Shown here: piece by piece, positions 1 through 8,457 of the stretch
Layout: each line of letters opens with the position of its first letter
Position numbering within the stretch: the first letter of the stretch is position 1
Origin: JAHJFW01 sp964595075
Lineage (GTDB): Bacteria > Patescibacteriota > Patescibacteriia > 2-12-FULL-60-25
Assembly (NCBI GenBank): GCA_964595075.1
Contig: CAZQNT010000009.1
Span: forward strand, 1 to 31,834
DNA: 31,834 nucleotides
Reading direction: 5' to 3'
Position numbers and translations under genes: made by a program
The notes under the pieces: generated by a model
Told to the model about the DNA's origin: nothing
The model's database searches: none
What the model saw: only the letters and a program-made list of their open reading frames with translations

Positions 1-1322
1 AGACGGGTCACGGCTTTGAGCAAGAGATTCTCGCTCGTCATGGCTTGAGCGGTCTTGTGGCTCTCATCGGCGCGCTGTACCGCGTCCGCATGGTCGCGCC
101 TCGAGTCACGCAGCTCATTGCGGAGCTTTTCGTTCTCTTTGCGCAAACCGGCGACGCGGCTCTTTTCCGCTTCCGCGAGACCCTTGGCCGCGGCGAGCTC
201 CGACTCGACCTCTTCAAGGCGCGACTTCGGAAGCTCCTTGCTCATCATGGGTCGCGACCCATGAGACTGAAGCTTGAGCGACTTGGTAGCCGGTCGCGGA
301 ATCGAGACGGGCTTCTGCGCATGCAGTGGCCGAACGTTGTCAGCCGCCTTTTGCGGCGGCCTCGGCGGAGGCGCTTCGCGCTCCGGCTCCGGTTCGAGGA
401 CCACCGTTTGCGCCAGCGAAGCGACGTCCTCTTTCGCGGCAAGCTCGCTCTCGAGCTCGTTCGCTCGCGTTTGGAGGGTGGAGATCTCCAAGTTGAGAGC
501 AACGAGCTCTCCGCTCTGCTTCTTGCAGCTTCCGCGAAGGATTTCGACCCGCGTCTTGAGAACGCGGTTCCTTTTCAGCTCGCTTCCGTACAGCACGCTC
601 ACTCCGCACAGCAGCGCGAACATGCACCAGAACACGAACCCGAACGGCTGGCTTCGCGGCGCGCCGGCGATCTGCTGGCGCAGCTTTTGGTTCTCCGCTT
701 GCAGATTCATGAGCTCGACCGACGGACCTTCGCCGTACTGCGCGTCGATTGCCTTCGGCTTCTCGACCGGTGGCTCAACCTTCTTCACCGGAGGCGAAGG
801 AGGCAGAACCGGAACCGCTCCGAGAGCCGCGAGCTTCTGCTGGAGGCAGGCCGCGCTCTTCATGCAGGCGTCCTGTTCCTCCACCCGACCGAGCTTCTGC
901 TGAATCGTCTCGACCCGCTTCATCGGGATGACGTTGAGCTGTCCCGCGACCAGGGCCAAGCCCTGCAGTTCCTTGGGGCAGCTTGCGTACACGCTCACGT
1001 CTCCGCGACCGCGCCACATGACGCCGTCCTGCGGGATGCGACACACAGGGATGGTGCTATCGGGGTTCGCTGCTTGGATGATCCTCCAAGTCAGCTCTTC
1101 TCCTTCGGGCTTGTCAGCCGACTTTGTGGCGTCCGCGTACATGGCGCTAAACGCCTGCACCACGACGCTGACGTCAAGACCGCTACCGATCTCGATGATC
1201 GGACTGCCGTCTTCCGTCTGACCCCTTGCCTCGAACTTGCGATCGCCCGCCTTGGCGCTCGCGCTGCTCGTGACGAGGGTGACCCCCGCCAGGAGCGTCA
1301 GAATCAGGATGTACAGCTTCAT
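1..1322 (-). CDS. Secreted/membrane coiled-coil protein, 3'-truncated by the window edge
   Basis: An open frame runs from ATG at 1322 to the window edge (about 440 codons, no stop), so the C-terminus is missing. The N-terminus is a clear Sec signal (MKLYILILTLLAGV, ending SSASA around residue 23). Residues 24 to about 165 form a globular part with several cysteines, followed by a Pro/Lys/Glu linker. A transmembrane helix at about 226-245 (FGFVFWCMFALLCG) follows, then a coiled coil (about 248-295), a Pro-rich segment, and a second long Glu/Lys/Arg coiled coil that reaches the edge. A GGAGAG Shine-Dalgarno lies 6 nt before the ATG. I recognise no family. The layout suggests an envelope-anchored protein with a cytoplasmic coiled-coil tail, but the function is unknown. 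The plus strand here also reads open for about 470 codons, but that product is Arg/Leu-rich antisense noise. Confidence 0.8.
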   Translation of the reverse strand, partial: MKLYILILTLLAGVTLVTSSASAKAGDRKFEARGQTEDGSPIIEIGSGLDVSVVVQAFSAMYADATKSADKPEGEELTWRIIQAANPDSTIPVCRIPQDGVMWRGRGDVSVYASCPKELQGLALVAGQLNVIPMKRVETIQQKLGRVEEQDACMKSAACLQQKLAALGAVPVLPPSPPVKKVEPPVEKPKAIDAQYGEGPSVELMNLQAENQKLRQQIAGAPRSQPFGFVFWCMFALLCGVSVLYGSELKRNRVLKTRVEILRGSCKKQSGELVALNLEISTLQTRANELESELAAKEDVASLAQTVVLEPEPEREAPPPRPPQKAADNVRPLHAQKPVSIPRPATKSLKLQSHGSRPMMSKELPKSRLEEVESELAAAKGLAEAEKSRVAGLRKENEKLRNELRDSRRDHADAVQRADESHKTAQAMTSENLLLKAVTR

Positions 1323-1389
1323 TCCACTCTCCGTTTCCTGTTATTTCTTTTTGTTTCCACTTCCACGTTGCCAAAAGAACGAATGGTCA

Positions 1390-1418
1390 AACTAATCATA
1401 CAACGGGCGCCAAGTCAA
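1390..1418 (-). promoter_or_regulatory. Promoter of the coiled-coil gene
   Basis: On the minus strand TTGACT (1418-1413) and TTAGTT (1395-1390) are separated by 17 bp, and a TG one base before the -10 makes it an extended element. The start codon at 1322 lies about 60 nt downstream of the predicted start point, leaving room for a leader with the GGAGAG ribosome-binding site. Confidence 0.45.
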
Positions 1419-1436
1419 GTGACGTACTCCGTCAAG

Positions 1437-1445
1437 TGCGATACT
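1437..1445 (+). promoter_or_regulatory. Extended -10 of the Trm11-like gene
   Basis: TG-C-GATACT ends 9 nt before the ATG at 1455. No convincing -35 or Shine-Dalgarno is present. This fits a leaderless or nearly leaderless mRNA and supports 1455 as the start. The same TGCGATACT string precedes the XRE gene at 16850. Confidence 0.45.
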
Positions 1446-1454
1446 CTTTGGCGC

Positions 1455-2624
1455 ATGAAACACTTCGCTATTTTCGGCTCACACCCCCGTTTAAGCTCTG
1501 TTGAGCTTTCTGTAACCCTCAATAAAACCGCGCATATCCAAAACCTCGGTCCTGCGGCGATTATAGAAGATGCCTCGTGGGACGGAGAAAGGGTTATGAA
1601 CCGACTCGGAGGAACCGTGAAAGTGGGAGATATACTGCTCGAGACGACCCTGGCGGAACTGCGGCCGGAGCAGCTCGCTGTCATTCTATTTAAGCGACCG
1701 CGCGGATTGCGAATCATCTTCGGCCTCACTGTTTACGGCCATTCCGCAATGAACAAAAAACTGGACCGGCTCGGACTTGCCCTGAAACGCGCGCTTCAGA
1801 GCGATGGCAAATCCGCGCGATGGGTCACGTCGCGCGAATCAGGCGGACTTTCTCCTGCTGCAGTCGCGAAACTCGATTTAACGCGAGACGGATACGATAT
1901 CGCGATCCTTGTCGCCGGAAGAAAAGCATACGTCGGACTTACTACCAATGTGCAAGACGCGACCGCTTGGAGCAAACGCGATTACGGTCGCCCAAGCCGC
2001 AGCGAGGAAGCCGGGATGCTTCCGCCTAAACTCGCGCGCATGATGGTGAACCTTGCGGAGATTCCTTCGCGCGGAGCTTTGCTCGATCCGTTCTGCGGAT
2101 CAGGAACTATTTTGATGGAAGCCGCGCTCGCCACGGACGCTCACAAAATCATAGGAAGCGACATCGAAGCCGCGCAAATCAAAGCCACGAACTCAAACTT
2201 GGAGTGGCTCATGAAGGAAAGGATAATTTCTGCGGAAGACGTTGGCAGATTTAAGGTAATCCAATCCGATGCGCGAAAACTTGAAGCCGAAATTGATAGC
2301 GGATCCGTGGACGCAATCGTAACCGAAGGATCGCTCGGTCCGCTTCTAAAAGGACCCGAATCGAGGGACGTTCTTGAAAAAAACGCGGGCGAGCTGATTA
2401 AACTCTGGCGCGAAACTCTCGCAACTCTGCGCGGCTTGCTTCGCCAGCACGGGCGGATAGTCTGCGTCTGGCCGACTTTCGTAACGTCGCGAGGATCGGC
2501 GCACGTATCGCTTTCTACAAAAGAACTTTCTGATCTTGGATACTCGCAGATCGGTTCTCCCCTACTCTACGAACGCCCAAACCAACGCGTCAAAAGAAAC
2601 ATCATCGTGCTGGAGAAAAGTTGA
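1455..2624 (+). CDS. Trm11-like RNA (guanine-N2) methyltransferase family protein
   Basis: The product has 389 aa. The N-terminal half (MKHFAIFGSHPRLSSVEL onward) resembles the THUMP-associated domain of Trm11/TrmG10-type enzymes, which place a methyl group on N2 of a tRNA guanosine. Then follow the family signature RDYGRPSRS-x4-GMLPPKLARMM and SAM motif I, LLDPFCGSGTILMEAAL. Catalytic motif IV, normally DPPY after a beta strand, reads VDAIVTEGSLGP, so the canonical Asp-Pro-Pro-Tyr is absent. Either this lineage uses a variant motif or the substrate or activity has changed. The frame is open upstream to position 45, but that part is antisense to another gene. ATG at 1455 follows an extended -10 and is where homology begins. 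The next gene starts 15 bp downstream. Confidence 0.85.
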   Translation: MKHFAIFGSHPRLSSVELSVTLNKTAHIQNLGPAAIIEDASWDGERVMNRLGGTVKVGDILLETTLAELRPEQLAVILFKRPRGLRIIFGLTVYGHSAMNKKLDRLGLALKRALQSDGKSARWVTSRESGGLSPAAVAKLDLTRDGYDIAILVAGRKAYVGLTTNVQDATAWSKRDYGRPSRSEEAGMLPPKLARMMVNLAEIPSRGALLDPFCGSGTILMEAALATDAHKIIGSDIEAAQIKATNSNLEWLMKERIISAEDVGRFKVIQSDARKLEAEIDSGSVDAIVTEGSLGPLLKGPESRDVLEKNAGELIKLWRETLATLRGLLRQHGRIVCVWPTFVTSRGSAHVSLSTKELSDLGYSQIGSPLLYERPNQRVKRNIIVLEKS

Positions 2625-2633
2625 TGATACACT
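2625..2633 (+). promoter_or_regulatory. Extended -10 just before the gene at 2640
   Basis: TG-A-TACACT (2625-2633) ends only 6 nt before the ATG at 2640, the same spacing and hexamer as upstream of the lipoprotein gene (11230-11238). It overlaps the stop region of the preceding gene. This points to an independent leaderless transcript. Confidence 0.4.
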
Positions 2634-2639
2634 GCCCTC

Positions 2640-3299
2640 ATGGAGCCGGTAAAAAAAATCTACTACCTCAAACAAACGCTGCTCATAATTTCCATCGTCT
2701 ATTTTTACGCGCTCGCATTTTTGTTAAACGAGCACGGAGCGACTTACGGTCTCGATAAACCTCTGACGTTCATCGTCATGACGCTGGCATTTCTATCCGC
2801 TCTCGTGATGGAGGCGGGGCTTACATGGTGGCATAAAAGGAAACGAATGGGTTGGTGGCTGCTTCTTATATTATCATACGCCGTGTTGGGATTTTTTGTC
2901 GCGCCTATTCTTTACGGCTCGAAAGCGATAGTCTTCGCAATGTTCCTTCCTCTGGTAGCCGTATTCGTGGGAGGATTTTCCTACTCGTACAGCACGCTTA
3001 TCTATCGCGCTTTTCGCAAGCCGACAAAACTGTCGCTAGAGCGTCTCTTGTCTGCTGTAAAAACAATGCCCGGATGGGAAGTGATAGCGGACGGGATCGA
3101 AAAGAGTTTTCATTTTTTGAAAAACGAGGAGTCCATAAAATTCGCGAACGCATGCGGCGTTGTGGCGGAAAAATACAAAGCTCATCCACACATGGATCTT
3201 TCCGGCACACGGGTTAAAATCAGATTGCAGACGCAGGAAGTGAACGGGGTTACGGAAAGAGATTTGATGATTGCAAGGGAATTCGATAGGGCGCTTTGA
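2640..3299 (+). CDS. Membrane protein fused to a pterin-4a-carbinolamine dehydratase-like domain
   Basis: The product has 219 aa. Four hydrophobic helices (about 10-30, 42-62, 70-92, 94-120) are followed by a soluble C-terminal domain (about 133-219) with the PCD/DCoH pattern: MPGWEV, a helix FLKNEESIKFANACGVVAEK, the AHP-x-M turn, VKIRLQTQ, then NGVTERDLMIAREFD. In PCD enzymes three histidines (the HH pair and the TH histidine) form the active site. Here the pair is Ala-His and the third is Gln, so dehydratase activity is doubtful and the domain may have become a binding or dimerisation module. The fusion to a membrane domain is unusual, since PCDs are normally about 100-aa soluble proteins. 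The domain call is fairly strong; the function is unknown. Confidence 0.75.
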   Translation: MEPVKKIYYLKQTLLIISIVYFYALAFLLNEHGATYGLDKPLTFIVMTLAFLSALVMEAGLTWWHKRKRMGWWLLLILSYAVLGFFVAPILYGSKAIVFAMFLPLVAVFVGGFSYSYSTLIYRAFRKPTKLSLERLLSAVKTMPGWEVIADGIEKSFHFLKNEESIKFANACGVVAEKYKAHPHMDLSGTRVKIRLQTQEVNGVTERDLMIAREFDRAL

Positions 3300-3308
3300 A
3301 ATACAATG

Positions 3309-3355
3309 CGGGGAGGGCGGGTACGGGGAGGGCGGTACAAGCCCGCCCCTACGAA
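3309..3355. repeat. G/C-rich inverted repeat between genes
   Basis: Two GGGGAGGGCGG-type units are followed by their approximate complement (CCCGCCCCTACG), able to form a strong hairpin around TACAAG. It fills most of the 73 bp between the membrane-PCD gene and the alpha-2-macroglobulin gene. It resembles the dispersed REP-like elements common in such genomes and could also act as an attenuator or mRNA end. There is no T-run, so it is not a classical terminator. Confidence 0.5.
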
Positions 3356-3372
3356 GAATAAATACAACACAT

Positions 3373-6300
3373 ATGACAAACTTTATATTACCTACGTCAG
3401 GGGCGGCTCCGCAGACGCCGACACCCACTCCCTCCGTTCCTATGCCAACGCCAGATACGAATACGCGGAAACGTCTTCGCGTAATTCTTGTGGTCGTGGG
3501 CGCGATAATCATCGTCGGCGCGATAACGGCCGCGGTCATGTTGCTCAAAACGAAACCGAAAACCGAACCGCAACAGGCGGCGGCTGTTATGCGTCTTCGA
3601 ATTCCGGCGGCGCTTGCGGCTGACGCGTTCTACATGCAAACCGAAAAAAACGACGGGGATGCCGCTGCGGTTGACACGACGTTTCGCGTGACTTCGAAAG
3701 TGGATGTTAAGCCGGACGAATTGCAACAAGTCTTAACCGTTTCTCCGTCGTATTCGGTAAAAGTTGAGTCCATCGGCGAACGGGAGTTCCGCGTGACGCC
3801 AAAAGAACCGCTTAAACCGGGAATCGTCTACCGGTTGGCTGTCGCGACAGTCGCTGTTCAAGACGACGGTACGGAACGCAACAGAGATTTTTCATGGGCG
3901 GTTCAGACAGCCGACGTTTTCCGCGTGCTCTCCTCCGTCCCTGGCGATGGAATCGGCGGAGTACCGATCGACACCGGAATCGAAGTCACTCTTTCTCAAA
4001 CCGGATGGGAAGATCCGGGTTCTTTCGTGTCATTCGAACCGAAAATCGAAGGACGTTTTGAAACGCACGGACGATCACTCGCGTTCATTCCGAAAAAACC
4101 TCTCGAACAGGGACGGATTTACACAGTCACTTATAAAAAAGGATGGAAACTTGCCGGAAGCGATCGCTCGCTAGAAAAGGATTATGTGATCAGATTTGAA
4201 ACGGCGGCAAAAGATGCGGATGCGGAAAAAACAATTATACGACTCGAACCGAGCGGTTCATTGTTCGAAAACACCCCTGACAAGGAAACTATGTTTCCCG
4301 TATATGCGTGGAACAGCGGAACCATTGCGCAGCCGGTGACGCTGACCGGATTTTCACTCTCAACCGAACAGGGAAAGACCCTGCTCACGGAACTCTACAA
4401 GCTGCCGTATTGGGCGATGGAAACAAGAAATCGCGGAGATGTTTTCAAAAACTACGAACGGACAAAAGTATTTGAAACAAAAACCGCGCTTGAAACTCTC
4501 GGCCAATACAATCAATCGATGATCCGCGTTCCGGCGCAAAAATCCGGACTTTATCTTGTACGCATCATGCCGACTGCGGTTAATGCAAACGAAATCGCGG
4601 AACCTACTTGGATCGTATTGCAGTTAACGCGAATAGCGACTTATTCGATCGCGGATGAAGCAACGACCCTGTTATGGGCCATGAGCGCGGACACGCGAAA
4701 TCCGTTGGAGGCCGTCATGGCGGAAGTGGAAGGACAAAGTACCGCGACCGATAAAACCGGAATCGCGCGTTTGAAAACTCCCGACGCGCTCGTCGCGACG
4801 AGCACCGAGGTCGCCGCGTCGATCTTTCAACTTACATCCGGCGCGGACGTCGCCTTGGTTCCGATCGTAAAAACAAACTACGGTTGGGGCGACTTCGGTT
4901 CGTTCGGATTCCAGAACGCGCAAACCGTAAGCTACGTTTTCGCGGATCGTCCATTATATCGAATACGCGATAAAGCATCGTTCTTCGGCATCGCGCAAGA
5001 TCGCGATACAAATAATTCCGCCGGCGATTTGACGGTTATTTTGCGAAAGTCCGGCTACCTGGACTATTACACATACGAGGAAAAAGTTTTCGCAAGCGTT
5101 CGCGCGACTACGGATGAAAAAGGATTCTTCAAAGGAGAGCTTTCATGGGAAACCATGACTCCGGGTTATTACCAAATGGTGATAAAGCGCGGCAATGCGG
5201 AAATCGCTTCTCGTTCAATCGAAATTCGCGACATCGTCAAACCGGCATTTGCGCTTGAAGTAGTTCCGTCGAAAGACAATATATTCGCAGGAGACGCTTT
5301 GGAGGGCCAGGTGCGCGCTACGCTTTTTGACGGAACTCCGCTGCGAGGCGAAGAATTGGAAGTGATATTAAACGGTCAGTACGACAACGAAGCGGTCAAA
5401 ATAACGACCGATGAATCCGGATTTGCGCCATTCAAATTTACAACCAAGAGACAAACTTGCAATCTGTCGAAGGAATACGTGTATTGCAACAATTCTTGGA
5501 TGGACAATATTTCAGCTCGGCCTACGCAGGGTGAAGAAGCGAACATCGTCGGATCAGGATCGGTTTCCGTGTATGCCGCAAGACAGTCATCGGTAACCGA
5601 GATTAAAACCGACGGCGCGAGCGCTACGATTTCTTTCTTCCTTCGAAAAATAGATCTGACGAAAACCGGACAGTACGACGACCTGTACGGAAATCCGATA
5701 TCGGGCGGAAAAATTTCAGGAAAAATAATCGAACGGCGCTACGAACGAGTAGAGGTTCCAGGTCAATCGACCTACGATCCGATAGAAAAGAAAGTGATTC
5801 CAATGGTCAGGTACGACATGAAGGAACGCGACCTGCCGCAGCAAATCGCGCTGACGACGGATGCCGGAGGACGAGCGAGCGTATCCATCCAAATGCAAGA
5901 CGGCGTCTCTTATAGATTCGTAGCCGCTTCAACGGACGAGACGGGAGCGCAAGACGTGTCCACGGGTTCGTTTGCCAAGGGTTGGTACGACAATTATTTC
6001 GGATCGGATGATAACTCATATTCGCTCGAACCAAGCGCGCGCCGCGATCGCGGAACCGCTTACTCGCTTGATGAAGAAGTGTCCCTTAGCATCTTGAATA
6101 AAGGCGCGCAAATTCAAAAACGCGATACGCAATCCATTCTGTTTATGGAAGCCGCGCGAGGAATAAAAACCGCTTCCGTGACGGACGTTCCTACTTATAA
6201 ATTTTCGTACCGCGCGGAATATATTCCAAACGTAACCGTTCGCGCGATCTTGTTCGGAAAAGGAGGATTTTCCGAATTGAGCAATTTCGTAACTTTCGAC

Positions 6301-8457
6301 ACGGAAACGCGCGAACTAAAAGTAGATATCATGCCGGACAAGGCGTCATACGCGCCCGGCGAGATTGTAAACGCAACAATTAAAGTTCTCGCGAAAGGAG
6401 AAAAGCCGGCCGTTGGAGCGCGTGTGGCTGTATCGTCCGTAGACGCTTCGCTTCTCGCCGCGATAGGCGGTGAACAGATCGAGACGCCGCTCACTTCGCT
6501 TTACAGTTGGGTGACAGACGGGATCATAGCGACGCGCGCGTCGCATGGCGCAACGGATGAAAACGCAATGGTGCGCGGGGGCGCGGAAATGGGAGGGGGC
6601 GGAGGAGAGGTCATACGAAAAAATTTCAAAGACACCGCGAACTTCTCCGTGGTCACGACCGATGGAAATGGACAGGCGACGATTACGTTTACGGCACCTG
6701 ACAACATCACGTCGTGGAAACTAACCGGAGTCGCGCTGACTTCAGATCTGTACGCAGGAGTCGGAAAGGCGTCGGCTCCTGTAACAAAACCGGTGTTCGT
6801 CGATGCGGTCATTCCGTTCTCAACGCTCACGCGCGACAAACCGGAAATAAAAATCCGCGCCTTCGGAACCGCGCTAACGGCAAATGAACCGCTCAAGTTC
6901 ACAGTGAGTTCTCCCGAGCTCGGTCTTGCGGATCAACAACACGACGGCGTTGCCGGCCAACCGGTTTCAATTCCTATCGCATCATTACCAGAAGGCGATC
7001 AGACCCTCGTAGTGCGCGTGCAATCGCAAAAAGGAAACGACGCGATCGAACGCCATGTAAAAATTTACGCGTCGCGATTTACCAAAGACGAAATGATTAA
7101 TACAGACCTCGTGCCTGGAGCCACGCTGCCTGACATCGGATCCTTGGCGGAACTCACGCTCACGGTGACGAGCCGGGCGCAAAGCCGATATTTCGACAAT
7201 GTACGGACGCTTTCAACTCCGTGGTCCGCGCGCGCAGAAGCGAAAGTTGCCGGAAACGTAGCGAGATCTCTCCTGAAAAACATTTTCGCCGCAACCGACG
7301 TTCCGGAAAACGAATCTCTACTCCCCTATCAACAATCCGACGGTGGCATCGCCATGTTGCCGTACTCTTCATCCGACGCGGAACTTTCGGCAAAGGTGGC
7401 GGCTACGTTGCCGGACGCATTCGACAAATCGCGGCTTGCCGGATATCTGTGGTCAATCGCGGACGACGCCAAAGTTTCGCGCGAAGAGGCGGTTCGCGCG
7501 CTGTCCGGGCTCGCGGCGCTCGGCGAACCGGCGCTCATACGTCTGCGAAAAATATCGGAGGAGCCGGATCTGGGTTGGCGCGAAAAACTTGCGCTTGGGC
7601 GCGGACTTGAAGCATCGGGTGATCGCGAAGCGTCCCGCGTGTGGCTGGAAAAGTTGCTCGAATCGTCCGAGAGCCGCGATGGAATGACGCGCCTCGTGGT
7701 TGACAAGGATGAACGATCGATTCTTGAAGCGACAGCCGAAGCCGCGGCGCTTGCCGCGTCTGTCGCCAATCCCAAAGCCGCGGAACTTGAAGCGTATCTG
7801 GAGTCGAACTGGCAAAACGAGGCAATGAACGACTTGGATCGCGCGTCATTTCTCGCGCATATTCTTCCGACGCTTCACGCGGGAAACGTTTCGGTCGGTT
7901 ATACGATTGGCGGAAAAGATGAAACATTCGACCTAAAAGATGGCGCGACAAAATGGCTCACGCTTACGCGCGACGAAGCGAAAGCTTTCCGAGTTACAAG
8001 CGCGACAGGCCCTGCGGCGGCAACGTTTATTCGTCGAACGCCGGGGCTTCCCACGACGGTTCCGGACGTTGGACTTAGAAGGGAATACTCTGTCGGAGAT
8101 ACTCCTATAACGGAACTCGCGGAAGGCATGACCGTGAACGTGACGCTTTATCCGTCATTTTCCGCAAAGGCGCAGGACGGCTGCTACGTTGTTCGAGACT
8201 ATGTGCCGTCCGGTTTGTCGCCCTTGGTTTCGCTGGCGTTCGATCCGTACGTAGACTTTCGTGATTCATTTCCCGTCTACGTGGAACCGCAGGAACTCGG
8301 TTTCGTGTCTTGCAAAGACGAGCTGCCGCATCCGATCAGATATCGCGCGCGGGTCGTAAACAAGGGAACGTACGTCGCGGAACCGGCTATCATGCAATCC
8401 ATGGAAAGCCCTTCGGTAACCGCGCTTTCTGAAGAACAATCCGTCACAATAAAATGA
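3373..8457 (+). CDS. Membrane-anchored alpha-2-macroglobulin family protein lacking the thioester
   Basis: The product is 1,694 aa. A short Pro/Thr-rich N-terminus precedes one transmembrane helix (about 36-59, VILVVVGAIIIVG), so it is tethered by a signal anchor rather than a lipobox. Then come Ig/MG-like beta domains, an MG2-type strand (YVFADRPLYRIRDKASFFG, about 515), a Gly-rich possible bait stretch near 1066 (VRGGAEMGGGGGEV), the A2M core (DTANFSVVTTDGNGQATITF then PDNITSWKLTG), an alpha/alpha toroid (from about 1315, LLPYQQSDGG) and a C-terminal beta domain (YVVRDYVPSG). Where thioester members have PYGCxEQ this protein reads STPWSARAEA (about 1280), so no covalent trapping is expected. 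Family members trap attacking proteases. A frame exists upstream, but ATG 3373 precedes the anchor directly. It overlaps the Memo-like gene by ATGA, implying co-translation. Confidence 0.9.
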   Translation: MTNFILPTSGAAPQTPTPTPSVPMPTPDTNTRKRLRVILVVVGAIIIVGAITAAVMLLKTKPKTEPQQAAAVMRLRIPAALAADAFYMQTEKNDGDAAAVDTTFRVTSKVDVKPDELQQVLTVSPSYSVKVESIGEREFRVTPKEPLKPGIVYRLAVATVAVQDDGTERNRDFSWAVQTADVFRVLSSVPGDGIGGVPIDTGIEVTLSQTGWEDPGSFVSFEPKIEGRFETHGRSLAFIPKKPLEQGRIYTVTYKKGWKLAGSDRSLEKDYVIRFETAAKDADAEKTIIRLEPSGSLFENTPDKETMFPVYAWNSGTIAQPVTLTGFSLSTEQGKTLLTELYKLPYWAMETRNRGDVFKNYERTKVFETKTALETLGQYNQSMIRVPAQKSGLYLVRIMPTAVNANEIAEPTWIVLQLTRIATYSIADEATTLLWAMSADTRNPLEAVMAEVEGQSTATDKTGIARLKTPDALVATSTEVAASIFQLTSGADVALVPIVKTNYGWGDFGSFGFQNAQTVSYVFADRPLYRIRDKASFFGIAQDRDTNNSAGDLTVILRKSGYLDYYTYEEKVFASVRATTDEKGFFKGELSWETMTPGYYQMVIKRGNAEIASRSIEIRDIVKPAFALEVVPSKDNIFAGDALEGQVRATLFDGTPLRGEELEVILNGQYDNEAVKITTDESGFAPFKFTTKRQTCNLSKEYVYCNNSWMDNISARPTQGEEANIVGSGSVSVYAARQSSVTEIKTDGASATISFFLRKIDLTKTGQYDDLYGNPISGGKISGKIIERRYERVEVPGQSTYDPIEKKVIPMVRYDMKERDLPQQIALTTDAGGRASVSIQMQDGVSYRFVAASTDETGAQDVSTGSFAKGWYDNYFGSDDNSYSLEPSARRDRGTAYSLDEEVSLSILNKGAQIQKRDTQSILFMEAARGIKTASVTDVPTYKFSYRAEYIPNVTVRAILFGKGGFSELSNFVTFDTETRELKVDIMPDKASYAPGEIVNATIKVLAKGEKPAVGARVAVSSVDASLLAAIGGEQIETPLTSLYSWVTDGIIATRASHGATDENAMVRGGAEMGGGGGEVIRKNFKDTANFSVVTTDGNGQATITFTAPDNITSWKLTGVALTSDLYAGVGKASAPVTKPVFVDAVIPFSTLTRDKPEIKIRAFGTALTANEPLKFTVSSPELGLADQQHDGVAGQPVSIPIASLPEGDQTLVVRVQSQKGNDAIERHVKIYASRFTKDEMINTDLVPGATLPDIGSLAELTLTVTSRAQSRYFDNVRTLSTPWSARAEAKVAGNVARSLLKNIFAATDVPENESLLPYQQSDGGIAMLPYSSSDAELSAKVAATLPDAFDKSRLAGYLWSIADDAKVSREEAVRALSGLAALGEPALIRLRKISEEPDLGWREKLALGRGLEASGDREASRVWLEKLLESSESRDGMTRLVVDKDERSILEATAEAAALAASVANPKAAELEAYLESNWQNEAMNDLDRASFLAHILPTLHAGNVSVGYTIGGKDETFDLKDGATKWLTLTRDEAKAFRVTSATGPAAATFIRRTPGLPTTVPDVGLRREYSVGDTPITELAEGMTVNVTLYPSFSAKAQDGCYVVRDYVPSGLSPLVSLAFDPYVDFRDSFPVYVEPQELGFVSCKDELPHPIRYRARVVNKGTYVAEPAIMQSMESPSVTALSEEQSVTIK

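Noticed and set aside
45..1454. Long plus-strand reading frame preceding the Trm11-like gene
   Set aside because: Its product is Arg/Leu/His-rich and lacks domain patterns. The minus strand encodes a coherent signal peptide, membrane helix and coiled coil with its own ribosome-binding site. The real gene starts at 1455.
3271..3372. Upstream extension of the alpha-2-macroglobulin frame
   Set aside because: It overlaps the preceding gene and the G/C-rich repeat, and would place a Gly-rich peptide before the membrane anchor. ATG 3373 is better.
7329..7815. Overlapping frames on both strands in the toroid part of the alpha-2-macroglobulin gene
   Set aside because: They are Arg/Ser-rich shadows caused by biased codon use in the real gene, with no start signals.
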